From positions 83,756,260 through 83,820,259 of the forward strand of contig CM043948.1 in NCBI GenBank assembly GCA_014529385.2: 64,000 nt of DNA, written 5' to 3'. Made by a program: the position numbers and the translations under genes. Below are positions 50,311 to 62,860 of this stretch, piece by piece (position 1 is the first letter of the stretch; the number at the start of each line of letters is the position of its first letter). Source of the DNA: Adiantum capillus-veneris (taxonomy: Eukaryota > Streptophyta > Polypodiopsida > Polypodiales > Pteridaceae). Below the pieces are notes generated by a model. That model did not search any database, was not told the origin of the DNA, and worked only from the letters and a program-made list of their open reading frames with translations.

Positions 50311-51300
50311 ATGGTCGACAACAACACAGATGTGTTCAAGATGTTTGCTGATGAGGATAGATTGGATGGGGACAATTACCCTATGTGGGCTTACATGATG
50401 CACATGTTCTTGTGTCAAAGGTGTCTGGAATATTGTGCAGGGCATTGATGTACGTCCTGGTTCTGAGGATGTAGGCGATGTTGAGGATGTTGCAGGTCTT
50501 GATGCAAGGATTGCTGCAATTAGAGTTGTTTTCCTACAACAAAACAAGCTCGTTGGGATGTAAAAGATGCACACGCTCACGCATTGATTGCGTTGTCTAT
50601 GAAGCACACTATTACTCCTCACATTCATTCAGCAAAACCTGCAAAACAGGCTTGGGATATTCTGGCTAGTCTTTATGCAAGTCGCAACGAGGCTAAACTT
50701 ACATTGCTACGTAAAAACCTGGAGTCAAAGATTATGCTTTCCTTGTTGATGTCAAGGATATCAATGAGCAACTTATTTCTATAGGCGAAGTCATTTCAGA
50801 CAGTTCCCTTGTGCAGACTATTCTTGATGCCTTGCCAGATTCTTACCAGACTTTTGCTAGTACTTGGAGACTTATGGCCCAAGGAAATCTTGAAGTTGTC
50901 AAGTTTGATGCATTATGCACATTGCTGTGCAAGAGTCGCTTTCCAAAGAAAATAGGACTAGACAACGTGCAGTTGAAAAGGCCTTTATTGTTGCTCAAAG
51001 AAAAGGTGGTAGCAGTAATGCCGCCACTTCTCATGGTTCTTCTGCGAGTGGAAAATCACATGTTCCTAATGCTTCTGCTGGCAGCAATTTGACTGGAAAT
51101 TCTGGTGATAAGGGCAAAAAGAAGATACATTGCCATTATTGTAAAGCTAATGATCACTTGATCATGCAGTGTCCTAAGTTGAAGGCTAAAGAGACTAAGA
51201 AGAAAGAGGTTGGTTCCACTACAAATGCAGCTATTATTGAGTCTTCTATGAAAAGAAACTGTGATGCTGATGCTGATGCAAAACGGGATTTTAGTGCATA
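50311..51300 (+). pseudogene. Copia gag, frameshifted
   Basis: Start VDNNTDVFKMFADEDRLDGD and NYPMWAYMM around the conserved Trp, then in shifted frames SMKHTITPHI, AWDILASLYASRNEAK and LPDSYQTFAS. The zinc knuckle CHYCKANDHLIMQC (CX2CX4HX4C) lies near 51131-51172. At least three frame changes between 50410 and 50920. Confidence 0.85.
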
Positions 51301-51690
51301 GTGCACTTATAATGTTGCTTTCCATGATGCATGCATGTCAGTTGCTGCAGATTCACATGTGTGGTGTTTTGACAGTGGTCCTATAAAGCACATTACCTCA
51401 CATTATGATTTGTTCACCTCTCTTGAGTCTATCCCTCATGGGAATTCGGTAACTTGTGCCAACAATGCCTCTTATCCTGTTTAGGGAGTTGGAAATATTA
51501 TGCTTACTACTGCAATGGCAGTTATTTCACACTTGTTGATGCACTTAATGTACCTGGGATCAAGAAGAATCTTTTGTCTGGATTTGCACTTGCTAGACTT
51601 GGTTTTGTAGTCAAATTTGTGGATGACAGATGTACAGTACATGATCTCAGTTTTGGTGATGAAAGTTGCATCTGGCATTTTATGTCATGG
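51301..51690 (+). pseudogene. Copia protease and pre-integrase region
   Basis: CFDSGPIKHIT near 51365 holds the D-S-G catalytic triplet of the aspartic protease. A TAG at 51482-51484 and a frame change near 51510 follow, after which the second frame reads ALNVPGIKKNLLSGFALARL, normal for copia pol. Confidence 0.8.
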
Positions 51691-52860
51691 GTTGTATAAG
51701 CCACTTTGTATGACAAGTGTGGGCAGAATTTTGCAAATGCAGTTGTGGATTCAAAGGCTATTTCATGTGCAAAACTTTGGCATGCACATTTTGGTCATCT
51801 AAATTTTGTCAGTTTGCTGCGTTTGCAGAAATCTAATATGGTTGCTTCTTTGCCGCCTCTTGAAGCACCTGCCAAACATGTTTGTGAAGGCTGTATTTTG
51901 GGTAAGATGTAGCGTTCTAAGTTTCCAAAGGATGGTTCAGTTAGGGCCACATGCAGGTTGCAGCTTGTGCATAGTGATGTTTGTGGGCCCATGCAAACTA
52001 CGTCCTTAGGCAATTACCTTTACTTCATGACTTTTATTGATGATCACCCCAGGCATGCATGGGTATATCCGCTTAAAGCAAAGTCTGAAGTGTTTATGTG
52101 CTTCAAACAATTTATGGCTATGGTTGAAAATGTCTCGAAATGTACTATGGGCACCCTCCGTTCCGATCGAGGGGGGAAGTATATGTCTCATGAATTTAAT
52201 GCATTTTTGGATAGTGGTGGGATAAAACACCAATGTATAGTGCCTTATATGCCTCAACAAAATGGTGTTGCTGAGAGGAAAAACAAGTCACTTATGGAAA
52301 TAGCATGATGTATGGTCAAAAGTCAAGCTTTACCTCATTCATTTTGGCTTGAGGCCATCATGTGTGCCACTTATGTGCTTAACAGGTGTCCTACAAAAGC
52401 TTTGCAGTCTATGACTCCATATGAAGCATGGCATGACAGAAAGCCTTCTATTGAGCACATGCGTGTTTTTGGTTGTTTGGCATATGCTTTGGTGCCACAA
52501 ACACAACGCAAAAAATTGGATGATAAGACCGTCAAATGTGTTTTTGTTGGTTATACTGCTGAAAGCAAAGGTTACAGGTTGTATCATCCACAAACAACGC
52601 ATATTCTGGTTTCACGAGATATTGTGTTTGTGGAAGATTTTGTTCATCCCTTGCTGTCGTGTACTAGAGACAATAATGTAAGCTCACGGGACATTTATGA
52701 CACTTTGTTGCCTCCTTTCAGGTGTGGAAGTTTGAATGTAAATTCCAATGAGGCAAATGTACAACCTATGGGGGTTTCTGAAAATGTTACAGATCAGCGT
52801 ATTACTGATGCATATGTACATGATGTACTTGATGAGGAAAGGGCTAAAAATGACTAGGCT
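51691..52860 (+). pseudogene. Copia integrase
   Basis: One frame with stops at 51910, 52306 and 52855. GAG-pre-integrase and zinc part: KLWHAHFGHLNF and CEGCILGK. Core: HSDVCGPM, LRSDRGGKYMS and MPQQNGVAERKN give the D, D, E triad. The C-terminal part has HMRVFGCLAYALVP and VFVGYTAESKGYRLYHP. Integrase inserts the DNA copy into the chromosome. Confidence 0.9.
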
Positions 52861-54410
52861 AGACATATGCCAAAATGACTGGTGCATACATTGCGTGACA
52901 GTAAATTGGATGCACCTTTGTCTAGTCGTACTCGTTCAGGATCTCACCATGCATCTTATGCATCAGATTGTTATGCTTTGGCTGTGTCTAGCTTACATGA
53001 TGTTGAGGACCATCTGTCTTTTGATGAAGCACATAATTCAGAAAAAATTGATCACCATAAGGCTCAACTTGTTGCAAAAGGTTATGCACAACAAAAAGGC
53101 ATTGATTATGAAGAGACTTTTTCTCCCAGTTATCGTATGACTATTGTTCGTTTTCTATGTGCATTAGCAGCTCATTTTGGTTGGGATGTACATCAGTCAG
53201 ACGTTGTTAGTGCTTTCTTGAATGGTGACATATTTGAGGAAGTTTATGTAACGCAGCCTCACGGTTTTGTCAAGAAAGGACAAGAGGATAAGGTGTGCAA
53301 ATGTAACAAAGCTTTTTATGGGTTGAAGCAATCTCCTCATGCTTGGTATGAGAAGGCTGACACTCATTTGGTCAAGCGAGGCTTTCATAACAGTCCAGCA
53401 AAAAGCACATTGTATGTAAAGCGTGAGGGTGATGTACTTCTCATTGTTGTTCTTTATGTGGATGATTTGTTGATCACTGGACCAAATGAGAGACATATTG
53501 CTGAATTTAAAGCTGAATTGAATGCTACTTTCAAGATGAAAGATTTGGAGTTGTTGCATCATTACTTGGGTATACAATTTAAGCAGTGTGATAATGGTAT
53601 TGCCTTGTGTCAAAAAAGTTACATAGAGACATTGCTATGTAAGTTTGGACTCGAGGGTTGCAAACCTATTGCCACTCCCATGGAAATAGGTTTGAAATTG
53701 AGTCTTCATGATGCTGGTGATCCTGCAGATGTCACTCTTTACCAAACTATTGTTGGATGCCTCATTTATGTATGCAACACAAGGCCGGATATTCAGTTTG
53801 CAGTCTTACAGGTGAGTATATTTATGCATAGCCTAGGATCTAAGCATTGGCAGGCTGTCAAAAGGATTTTCCACTACTTGAGTGGCACTTTACATCTTGG
53901 CTTGTTTTATCCTAAGGGGGGATCATTGCCGCCATACCTACATGCTTTTTCAGACTCAGATTGGGCTGGTTGTTTTGACACGTGAGTGCCCACAAGTGGT
54001 TTTTGTTTCATGCTTGGTAGTTCATGCATATCATGGTTTAGCAAGAAGCAACCTACTGTGGCCACTTCGAGTTGTGAGGTTGAGTACAGGGCAGTCTTCA
54101 CAGCTACGGTTGAGTGTGTATGGCTCAGACGCCTTATGGCTGATTTGGGTGTCGAGCAGGACATTGCCAGCACTATCTACAATGACAGTCATAGCGCATT
54201 GGCAATTGCGAGGAACCCAGTTTTTCATGCTCGCACAAAGCATATTGAGGTGCATTACCACTATGTCAGGGAGAGGCTCTCAGCAGGAGAGATCAACTTG
54301 GCTTATGTGCCAACACAAGACAACCTTGCAGATCTTTCACAAAGGCATTGTCTCATGAGAAGTTCGAAGCTTTCCGCAAAGCCTTGGGCTTACTCCCCTT
54401 TGTGGACTGA
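52861..54410 (+). pseudogene. Copia reverse transcriptase and RNase H
   Basis: Same frame as the integrase. QLVAKGYAQQKGIDYEETFS, SDVVSAFLNGD, YGLKQSPHAWYE and LYVDDLLI (about 53453) are the copia polymerase motifs. A TGA at 53983 precedes RNase H (ATSSCEVEYRA, NDSHSALAIARNPVFHARTK and HIEVHYHYVRE). The catalytic YVDD is intact. Confidence 0.9.
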
Positions 54411-54471
54411 GCATGTCCTCGGGGCATGGCACTTCCCTTTACTCTATGTGCCAGCTCTCGTTCACCGCATC

Positions 54472-54486
54472 ACTCGAGGGGGGATT
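54472..54486 (+). other. Copia polypurine tract
   Basis: CTCGAGGGGGGATT directly before the 3' LTR. Confidence 0.8.
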
Positions 54487-54704
54487 TGTTACCATATACA
54501 TATGGTAGTGATGTGTGTGAACACACTTAGGGTTGCCGGGGCATTTTTTCCCTCACTAGGAGGTTTTTTTGCTTGTGCATCGTATATACACCCACACTCT
54601 TATCTTTCCATTGCACACTAAGTAATATACTCTCTGTTGTGTGCCTTGAGCTTCCTTCGTCTTCTCCAAGCTGTGTGTGTTTTCCTACAACCCTGATCCT
54701 AACA
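54487..54704 (+). repeat. Copia 3' LTR
   Basis: 218 bp aligned over its length with 49720-49947, ending GATCCTAACA before the CTTCA duplication. Confidence 0.93.
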
Positions 54705-55074
54705 CTTCAGCTCCAATCCACAATTCATTCATTCACACGTTGGTTAAACTAGTAACCACAAGAAGAACAAGTAAGTGTAAACAAGACTAGTTATCCCCTA
54801 ATTTACAAGATAATGCTAAATCACACCAATATGTTGATTTTCCAAGCGGAAAAAAACATACCATCCCTCTCACAAGGGATAGAAACTAAGCTATACTCAC
54901 TTTCTTATAAGAGAAAATCAATCAACTAATGAATGATGAAATGTGGAGAGAAGATCATGAAATTCTTAAAGAATTTCTCAGGCATCCAACGTACATCCTC
55001 TCTAGGATGACCTTTGAATGTCAAAAGATATCTATTATAAATTTTTCCATTGTTAGTTTCATAATTCACTATAG

Positions 55075-55445
55075 TGTTAGGGAGAAGTGTTTCTTCTTGG
55101 TCAGAAGTAATGGTGGTTCACCATAAACTAGATGAGATGGTAGGGGTCCTTAAAATAGTATCAATAGACTAATGTGAAAAGAAGTGTGTATGTGCCACCG
55201 AGGAGGAAAATCAAGTCTAAATGAAACATTATTGATGACATGTGGAATTTGGAAAAGTCCATAAAATTAAGGAGCAAGTTTAACAAAAGCATTAGAATTA
55301 ACACTTTGAATCCTACGCTTTTCAAATTTTAACATAACATAATCTCCTTCTTTAAAAACATGATCCCTGTAGTGTTTCTTTGTGTGCGTAGTGTAGTGTT
55401 CTTGCGAGTGTTTTATGGTAGCATTCACATTAGCATAAATGGATC
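55075..55445 (-). pseudogene. Ty3/gypsy integrase C-terminus
   Basis: On the minus strand one frame reads NVNATIKHSQEHYTTRTKKH, VFKEGDYVMLKFEKRRIQS, NNVSFRLDFPPRWHIHTSFH and then GPLPSHLVYGEPPLLLT. GDYVML..., a VSFRLD box and HxSFHxSLL are the C-terminal landmarks of gypsy integrases. Two TAA codons interrupt it. The copies of R4 on either side (49500-54870 and 55540-55810) may be its LTRs. Confidence 0.75.
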
Positions 55446-55539
55446 AAAGTGCATGGCACAAGACTCTAATTTGCACTCTGGTATTTGAGAGTATTTGCTA
55501 GAAAGTAACTCGTGCCAATTTTAAGCATCTTTTTACAAG

Positions 55540-55810
55540 CATATCATTCTCAACCACATTTTTATAAGAGGTTATTTCCATTAACATTATTCTAGGAAAA
55601 CTTATTCTAAGGTAGGCTATGTACAAACTTAATTATTGAGTGGTGGCCATAACGGCAATTGTTGAGAAAATGTAAGGCTACTCCCTAAACCTCCCCAATC
55701 TGCAATCCATTAATTACCACATTAGTTAAACCACTAACCACAATAACAACAATGAAGTATAAACAAGTCCAACTATCCCCTAATTTACTAAGAATTACCA
55801 AAGATCGAGC
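55540..55810. repeat. Dispersed repeat R4, uninterrupted copy
   Basis: Second copy of the repeat split by the copia element; it shows what the unoccupied site looks like. Shares GAGTGGTGGCCATAACGGCAA, TTAGTTAAACCACTAACCACA and ACTATCCCCTAATTTAC. Confidence 0.75.
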
Positions 55811-56599
55811 AAAAATTAATCAAGCGAAGAAAAAAGCGAGAATATTAAGAAACATCGATAAATTAGTCACAATATAATCCCAAGCAATTATTTTAAGTAA
55901 GTATTTCTATTTTCCAATTGATCGGTACTTATTAGAGATTTTATAGTGCTATGATTGAAGCTACTTTGTTTGTACTTCAAATAAAATTAGTAAATGAAAA
56001 ACACAAGGCTAGCTCAAAAACTTCAAAGAGGATTTTTTTAATTGTTAAACCAGTAAGTCAGATAATATGGCTTTGTAGCTACTCTTTGCAAGTGAATCTA
56101 TGTAAGCTTTTGTTTGAACCATGCATTGATATTTTTTTAACAATGTAATAGTTATAACATGCACCATAGTTTTTTTTTAAAAAAGCATTGCAAAGTACTC
56201 AATAGGGGTCAAAAGCTTGAAAGAGGGAAACGAATTACGCAAAGAAAATGCACCTGCTTATAACTACAAACTCATCAGTGATGGTTTCAAAAATGAAAAT
56301 TCAACTTGAAGCAGTTACCAACCCTAGTTAAAAGGAAAAATGAAACCCAAAGCAATTGCCAGCCTCAATTTGAATACAGTGGCCACTGTAAATACAAAGA
56401 TACTACTTCACAATTGTGTATAAGCATGTTTCTTTGACAACTCATCTCTGTTCATACTAGCTTGATGCTTAAATTGTGAACCACATCACAAACATACAAC
56501 ACAAAGGCATATAGTATGTATACATTGGCAATAAATGTATGCATTCTTATTTACTCTTTGAGAAATGCATGCAAGAGCATTTGAAATGGCACTGAGTGA
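55811..56599. other. No gene seen
   Basis: AT-rich; the open frame at 55951-56148 has no motif. Confidence 0.45.
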
Positions 56600-56850
56600 T
56601 GCCTTTCTCAATGGAAGCTACTCAAGTGTTGCATTGTGATAGTCAAAGAGCGATTGCACTAGGGAAGAACCCTGTGTTTCACCCAAGTTAAAACACGTAG
56701 AACACATTGAGCTAGTCAAGGCAACTCACAAAGAGCCTACCCTCAAAGCGGTTTGTACTACATAAGATAGAGATAATGGGTGTATGGACACATGCGCCTC
56801 AAGCAAATAAGATATCCTCTCTGTTGAAGGCATGTATTGAGTAATTCCTT
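56600..56850 (+). pseudogene. Copia RT/RNase H scrap with internal deletion
   Basis: DAFLNGS (reverse transcriptase) near 56600 is joined almost directly to LHCDSQRAIALGKNPVFHPS (RNase H) near 56630-56690, followed by degraded HAPQANKISSLLKAC, the usual end of copia RNase H (QxADILTK). About 400 codons that normally separate the two are gone. Confidence 0.65.
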
Positions 56851-57837
56851 TCCTTTTTTCCCTCTTATTAAAATCATAAACTCTTTCTCAATACCTTCAA
56901 TAATCATGCAATAAGAACATGGTATGAGGTCATTGCTTGATACACTTTAACAAGTTAACATATTCATAGTATCTCAAAACGAGCTTCTAGGTCCGGTAAA
57001 AGCACATCACAAACCCCTTTGCCATATCAATCTATTGTATATACTTTGATTACTAAGGCATTGTACAATAATGTGAACTTGATTGCTCATCCTCACGAAA
57101 GAAAGTCGCTCGAGGAATTTCTTGAAATTACACGCGTCATTATAATTAAAAATAAGTTTTTATATCTTGACATTTAAAGACATATCACAAAAATTTATAT
57201 CGTGAGCAAGGTGCATTAATTATTAGAATTATAGCTACACTTATGCCAGTTTTTCAAATTGCAAAATTTCACTTCAAAAGTTAAAATTGAATCCTAGCAA
57301 GTGCACTTTAGCTAATGAACACTCGACGGAAGGCTACGGCTATTTGCAAAGAACCAACATACTGATGTGTTGTAATTTACCTCCGTGTATCATAGCTAAT
57401 AATTTGCTCTCTAATATGATATTTTGTGTTATCATGGTGGGCATATCCAAACACACTTTCTTGCATCTACATTGAATCTTAGAGTACCTTTCCATCATAT
57501 GGAATGGCCTACATGCAAGTATTAGTCTTTTGCTTCAACGTGCACAAGGCAACTCTGACATTCATATGGCTGGAGTGGAATATTTATGCTTGAATTGTGT
57601 TGGGTTCAATGTTAATTTAGTGTGAGTTGGCCTTGTATTGGGTTCAATGCCTTGCACTTGTGTGCCAAAACATGAGAGAAGTTGTGAGAAGTTTTTCAAT
57701 GTCGTAGTAAAGAGTTTTGGACTAAGGCGTGAGAGGAAAAGAAGCTACTACCCGACACGCTTTGTTTTCTTCCTTCTCCAACTTCAAATTTTTGGTCCTA
57801 GAGAGAATGCAAGTAATGTTTTGTTTGTTTGTTTGTG
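56851..57837. other. No gene seen
   Basis: Nothing recognisable in either strand; short open frames only. Confidence 0.4.
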
Positions 57838-57858
57838 TTTGTGTGTGCGTGTGTGTGT

Positions 57859-57931
<73 letters not shown>
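57838..57931. repeat. Compound (TG)n(GA)n microsatellite
   Basis: A TG tract interrupted by TTGTA passes into about 18 GA units. Confidence 0.95.
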
Positions 57932-57934
<3 letters not shown>

Positions 57935-58691
57935 CTTGCAACAATTTGTTGGGACTCCTATAGGTCAAATTATTGCGTGTCAACATGCATCCTTTGGCAT
58001 TGAAAAAATAGCATCCCCTCTTCCATGATTTACATCATATTTAAGCTGGTCCATATCCATCCATCCATGAGGTGGGTGCACAAAATAATGTTGTTGAACT
58101 CTATTTATTTACATATACCATAATCGCAACGATGCAATACCTTCTTAGAAGCTAACTTAGCCTATGGTACATGCACACATAGTGTTGGGTTTGCACCCTC
58201 CGAGCTGATTCCTCTCTCCCACATTTTGTACACCTCCTCTTACTTGCACCCTATCGTGTATCTTCTCCCAAAGGTCCCTTTTGTTGTTAGCACGGTTGCT
58301 CACTCCCTTCTTTCACAAGTCCATGTCTTGCCTTCCTTCCTCCTCACCCACCCACACAAGGTGATTATCTCTCAAGCTCGCCACTTCTTTGTCTACCTCA
58401 AGGCATGCAAAGTAAGCATGCAGGCTCCCCTGTTATATGGCTGCCTTCTTTCCACCTTCTAGATTAACAACTAGTCTTGCTTGGTTTTCCTTGTGGTATT
58501 AATTTCTAGATTTTCAAGACATAGAAGAATTTTGCTTGATAATTTTGGTCTAAATGGAAGATATGTTAAATGTTAAGCAAAGTAAAAGATGTTATGAAGC
58601 ACATTTGAGAGGATAAATTAAAACTTTAAATGTTATAATAAAATCAAATAATCCTTTTTGTGTGAATGGCAAGTACAAATATACCCATGAA
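57932..58691. other. No gene seen
   Basis: The plus-strand frame at 58226-58462 has no recognised motif. No splice-supported exon. Confidence 0.4.
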
Positions 58692-59494
<803 letters not shown>

Positions 59495-60773
59495 GTAGTG
59501 AATACCACAATATTGACATTTTCATTTTGACTCTCGATGAAACTCAAACTGTGACTGAAAGATGTCTCTTTCTCTCGCCATTTGGTCAACTCTACCTAAA
59601 AGAACAACTTCCTTCCGTGGGAGGAAAAAGAAGAACGAACTTTGATTATGTGCACAATGTTTTAAATGATCGATTTTCCAATCCAAAGGATGACCACTTT
59701 TTAAAGGATTGGCTAGGGTGAAAAGTGCTCACCCTCCTTAATAAAAAGCACTCCCCTATCAGATAGTAGGCGAGGGTTTCCATCCTTGCTCATGAAAAAC
59801 GATGCTTACCACCGGCTGGGGTGAACATAAAGCAGTGGGCACTAGCAATCAAGGAGGTGCAAGATGATGTAGAAATAGCCGTGCACCAAGCACAACTACA
59901 AAAATTTGGAGCAACTCTTTGGGGGGGGGGGGGTATTAGTGTCTCCTTCTTGCTCGTACGCTATTAGTGTCGACTCAAGCTGTTTGACATGGGCATGTTG
60001 CTTTTTTTGGGAGATTTTTGTACTCAGAGGAGTTTCCCACACAAGTGAGGCTAACTCCAACTCCTTATGTCATGCCCTCTATTTCTAACTCTCTACCCTA
60101 GCCTTGAAATAGATGCCTCGTCCATCTAAGTATGCTCCCCCCCCCCCCCCCCCCCCCCTCCTCCTTGTTTTCATCACAAAGTGTGTATCAAAGGCCGTTC
60201 TCATCTGCCTCATCCCAATCGTCCTCTGGGGTGTGTGCACTACCAAAGCAAGGCTTGCAACCAGTTCCTCCACTCGACATAGATCATCAAGCAGAGCTAG
60301 AACCCTTTGATCATGCTATGAGGAATAGGGGGGAGACTATGAAATATGGAAGTCATCTCAATAGAGGTCCAACAAGAACTAGATGTCGTGTGCAAGGGGG
60401 TATGGCTAGGGGTGGGGAGAGGGCTAGGTTTCTTGGTGGGTTGTGGGGTGGGTTCTCTAGTGTTTAGATTTGAAGCTCGAGGGATCACTTGTGTTGTAAA
60501 TGGATGTTGGTGACATGGGGTGTGCCATAGGGAGAGGGCATGCCATATCCTAAGTCCACGAGCTATTGTGCGGCTTATGTGAACCTTTCCCAAGCCTCCC
60601 TAACAGCATTAGAGGGTGCTAGTAGACTAGGGTCATACCCAGTCATGAGTTGGGTGAAGGATAGGTGTGACTGAAAAGAGGGGAAGCTTGGTCGAGAAGC
60701 TGCAAGAGATGGCTAAAAATGGGAGAGCATGTAAAATATCATAGTTCAAAGAAATGTAGTTAGGTATACTTAC
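59495..60773. other. No gene identified; homopolymer runs
   Basis: An 83-codon frame at 59470-59721 starts inside the foldback and has no motif I recognise. G run at about 59921-59932 and C run at about 60137-60158. Mirror open frames near 60085-60600 are not supported by any domain. Confidence 0.45.
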
Positions 60774-60893
60774 CATCGCCTATTGATAGCCCGCGCATAG
60801 TAAGCCGAGCTCGTATAAATGGAGTGCCTCTATAAGTGTAGCCCTCCGCTTTGAATGCCTCGATGATAAAGTCTCGATCATTCGTAGAACTTG
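60774..60893 (-). CDS. Isolated exon-like ORF, function unknown
   Basis: On the minus strand, a TTCTTATTTTAG acceptor and a perfect GTAAGT donor bound 120 nt whose only open frame (2 nt, 39 codons, 1 nt) reads SSTNDRDFIIEAFKAEGYTY then RGTPFIRARLTMRGLSIGD. The composition is protein-like rather than low-complexity, and both ends are phase 1. I do not recognise the family and find no partner exon. It could be a captured or orphan exon, an exon of a transposon gene, or chance. Confidence 0.4.
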
Positions 60894-62159
60894 CTAAAAT
60901 AAGAAAGTAGAGTGCACCATTAGAATGTCAAACCAACCCTTCCACATGGCCAAGGGAGGGAGAAAAAGTCTTGTTAATATTGCCAAAAGGATATTGAAAT
61001 CCAAGTTGGTGAAGGCAGAGATTGCATTGTTTTGGACCCCAACTCTGTACATGCAGTCTTTGAAGGGCGCTTTCACTCGAACAAAGAAGAGAGGCCCTTA
61101 CCAATTGTATGGCCTTATGATGCATGATTGCCACTAAATGATGTAGGTAAAATTGAAGCAAGCTTATATGGATGTTGTGCATTATATGTATTGTGTTTAA
61201 CCCTAACCTTTATTTGTGTGTGGATAGTTTGTTCTACCTATTTCCAGTGGTGGGTGTGGGAGGGAGGAGGTCCATGTTGCTGTTTACAAAATGGGAGAAG
61301 TTGTGAGGTGCATAGTCCTAATTTGTAGTCCATTTTACTTTGCATTGCTTTTGATATTTATTTCATTTTTGTAGTCCTTATTGGGATCATGTGTGGCTAT
61401 GAATGAGTATAGATTTGTGAGTTCCAAAGAGATTGATACATCGTCTCTTGAGAGAGCACAAATTGTTGTAGTGGAGGATGTGTGTATGATTGAGGATACA
61501 TTTCCAAGAGCCATCCTCACCACTCAAATGCATTAGGTAGTGCACTTGGTAGAATAAATAGCTATTTGTGGTGTAGTGCATGCACGATGGATGTTTTTTC
61601 TTGAAAGGTTCTTGAAGACTTTGAAGGCTTTTGTGCGCCGAACAAGAGTCCTTTTTATAAATTATAGAGTACCTTAATAAAGTGGATCCATCCACGCCAC
61701 ATCTATGGAGCAATGTGGAAGATGAAGGTATGGTGTCTCGTATACTGCGAGGGAAAAGAAAGCAATCTACTATGAGTCAAAGTATGTAGCAAATTGTGGA
61801 TACATTTTGTTAAGCAATGCACAAGTCATGCAAAAGTGGCTAATTCAATATGCCAAATTAAGGAATCAAAGGGAAAGGATCAACAAGCATACGAGAGAGC
61901 GGCTCGTGCAAGAGGAGTAAGGTGGATCACCTTTCCACCTGAGCTTGCTTATCTTCCAAAGGAGTGGACCACTGAGTGGTTACATGATGAGATGGATCAT
62001 GGAACATGAAGAATGCAAGAATGGCACACCAATTTCTTTGAAAGAATGGGAGCATGCAAGAGGATGTCTACCAAGGGTAAACTTCTTACATTTCTCTATT
62101 CTACATTTGGGTTAGTAGTTTCTTTATTAATGTTTGTAGGGTTTTTGTCCCCTCATAGT
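60894..62159. other. No gene identified; possible CACTA debris
   Basis: Plus-strand frames at 60925-61137 and 61794-62009 have a natural-looking composition (for example PYQLYGLMMHDCH near 61095-61134, faintly like the GLKSHDCH box of CACTA TNP2 proteins, and WITFPPELAYLPKEW near 61925). This is weak evidence on its own, but the DUF4216 remnant downstream makes it plausible. Confidence 0.3.
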
Positions 62160-62491
62160 TCACATCATATAATGCTATGTGGTCATGTGGAAGGCACTTC
62201 CATATAGAACACATTGATGCACAGAGAAGTACTCAAGATAGTGGTGTTATTGAAATATTCAAGAGCGCAAGCAGTGAAATGGAATAATATTGTGGTGTCT
62301 TGACAAATATAATGAAGATTGACTACCGCACATTCCATGTCCCTGCAATGGATGTGAAATGGTTCAAAGAGCCTATATCTCAAACAGATGTGAGACGGCA
62401 ACAAAGTGGAAGAATTGCAATCGATTCCACACGTAGTTGGGAGGGAGAGAAGGGTCCACTCATTTTTCCACAACACTGCGAGCAAGTATGA
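62160..62491 (+). pseudogene. CACTA (En/Spm) TNP2-associated DUF4216 remnant
   Basis: In one frame: GRHFHIEHIDAQRSTQDSGV, SSEME, a TAA, then YCGVLTNIMKIDYRTFHVPA and DVKWFKEPISQTD, ending PLIFPQHCEQV. The order FHT..RD..R.TQNSGV, YGVL..I.E.DY..F, KW, and DP(F/Y)I.A.Q..QVF is that of DUF4216, the domain downstream of the TNP2 transposase in plant CACTA elements. The TAA at about 62285 and lack of the rest make it a remnant. Confidence 0.6.
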
Positions 62492-62729
62492 TGATGTTTA
62501 TTAAACATGTTTCATACTATTTTTAACCACATTGATGGCTTGTCTATGAAAATAGCACTCTGAATTTGGTGTGTTTTGTTAAATTTTTCATGCTTTGTGG
62601 TATTTGTGCACCTTACACCCTACACATATTGTTTTTAAGTCTATATGTCAATTGCTATGACTATTTTGTAAACATTGAAAACAACTTTGAACTCTCTAGA
62701 AATTACCTTTTTTGTAAAGCTACCAAATA

Positions 62730-62860
62730 CATAGTTATATGTGGGGCAACTTGCAAGGTTGTATATGTAAGGCAACTCGTGTGGTTATATGTGAGACAAC
62801 TTACGTGGTTATATGATGCAATCTGCACGGCTATAGAGGTAATTTGTGGCCCTATAATCA
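62730..62860. repeat. Minisatellite, about 25-bp unit
   Basis: Four or five imperfect units of GGTTATATGTGAGACAACTT. Confidence 0.65.

Larger units (their letters stand above)
49720..54704 (+). mobile_element. Complete Ty1/copia retrotransposon, 4985 bp
   Basis: LTRs at 49720-49947 and 54487-54704 (both TGTTACC...CTAACA or CCAACA), initiator-Met type primer site, gag, protease, integrase, reverse transcriptase and RNase H in copia order, and a purine tract before the 3' LTR. A perfect 5-bp target-site duplication CTTCA flanks it (49715-49719 and 54705-54709). Several stops and frameshifts mean that it is no longer autonomous. Confidence 0.96.
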
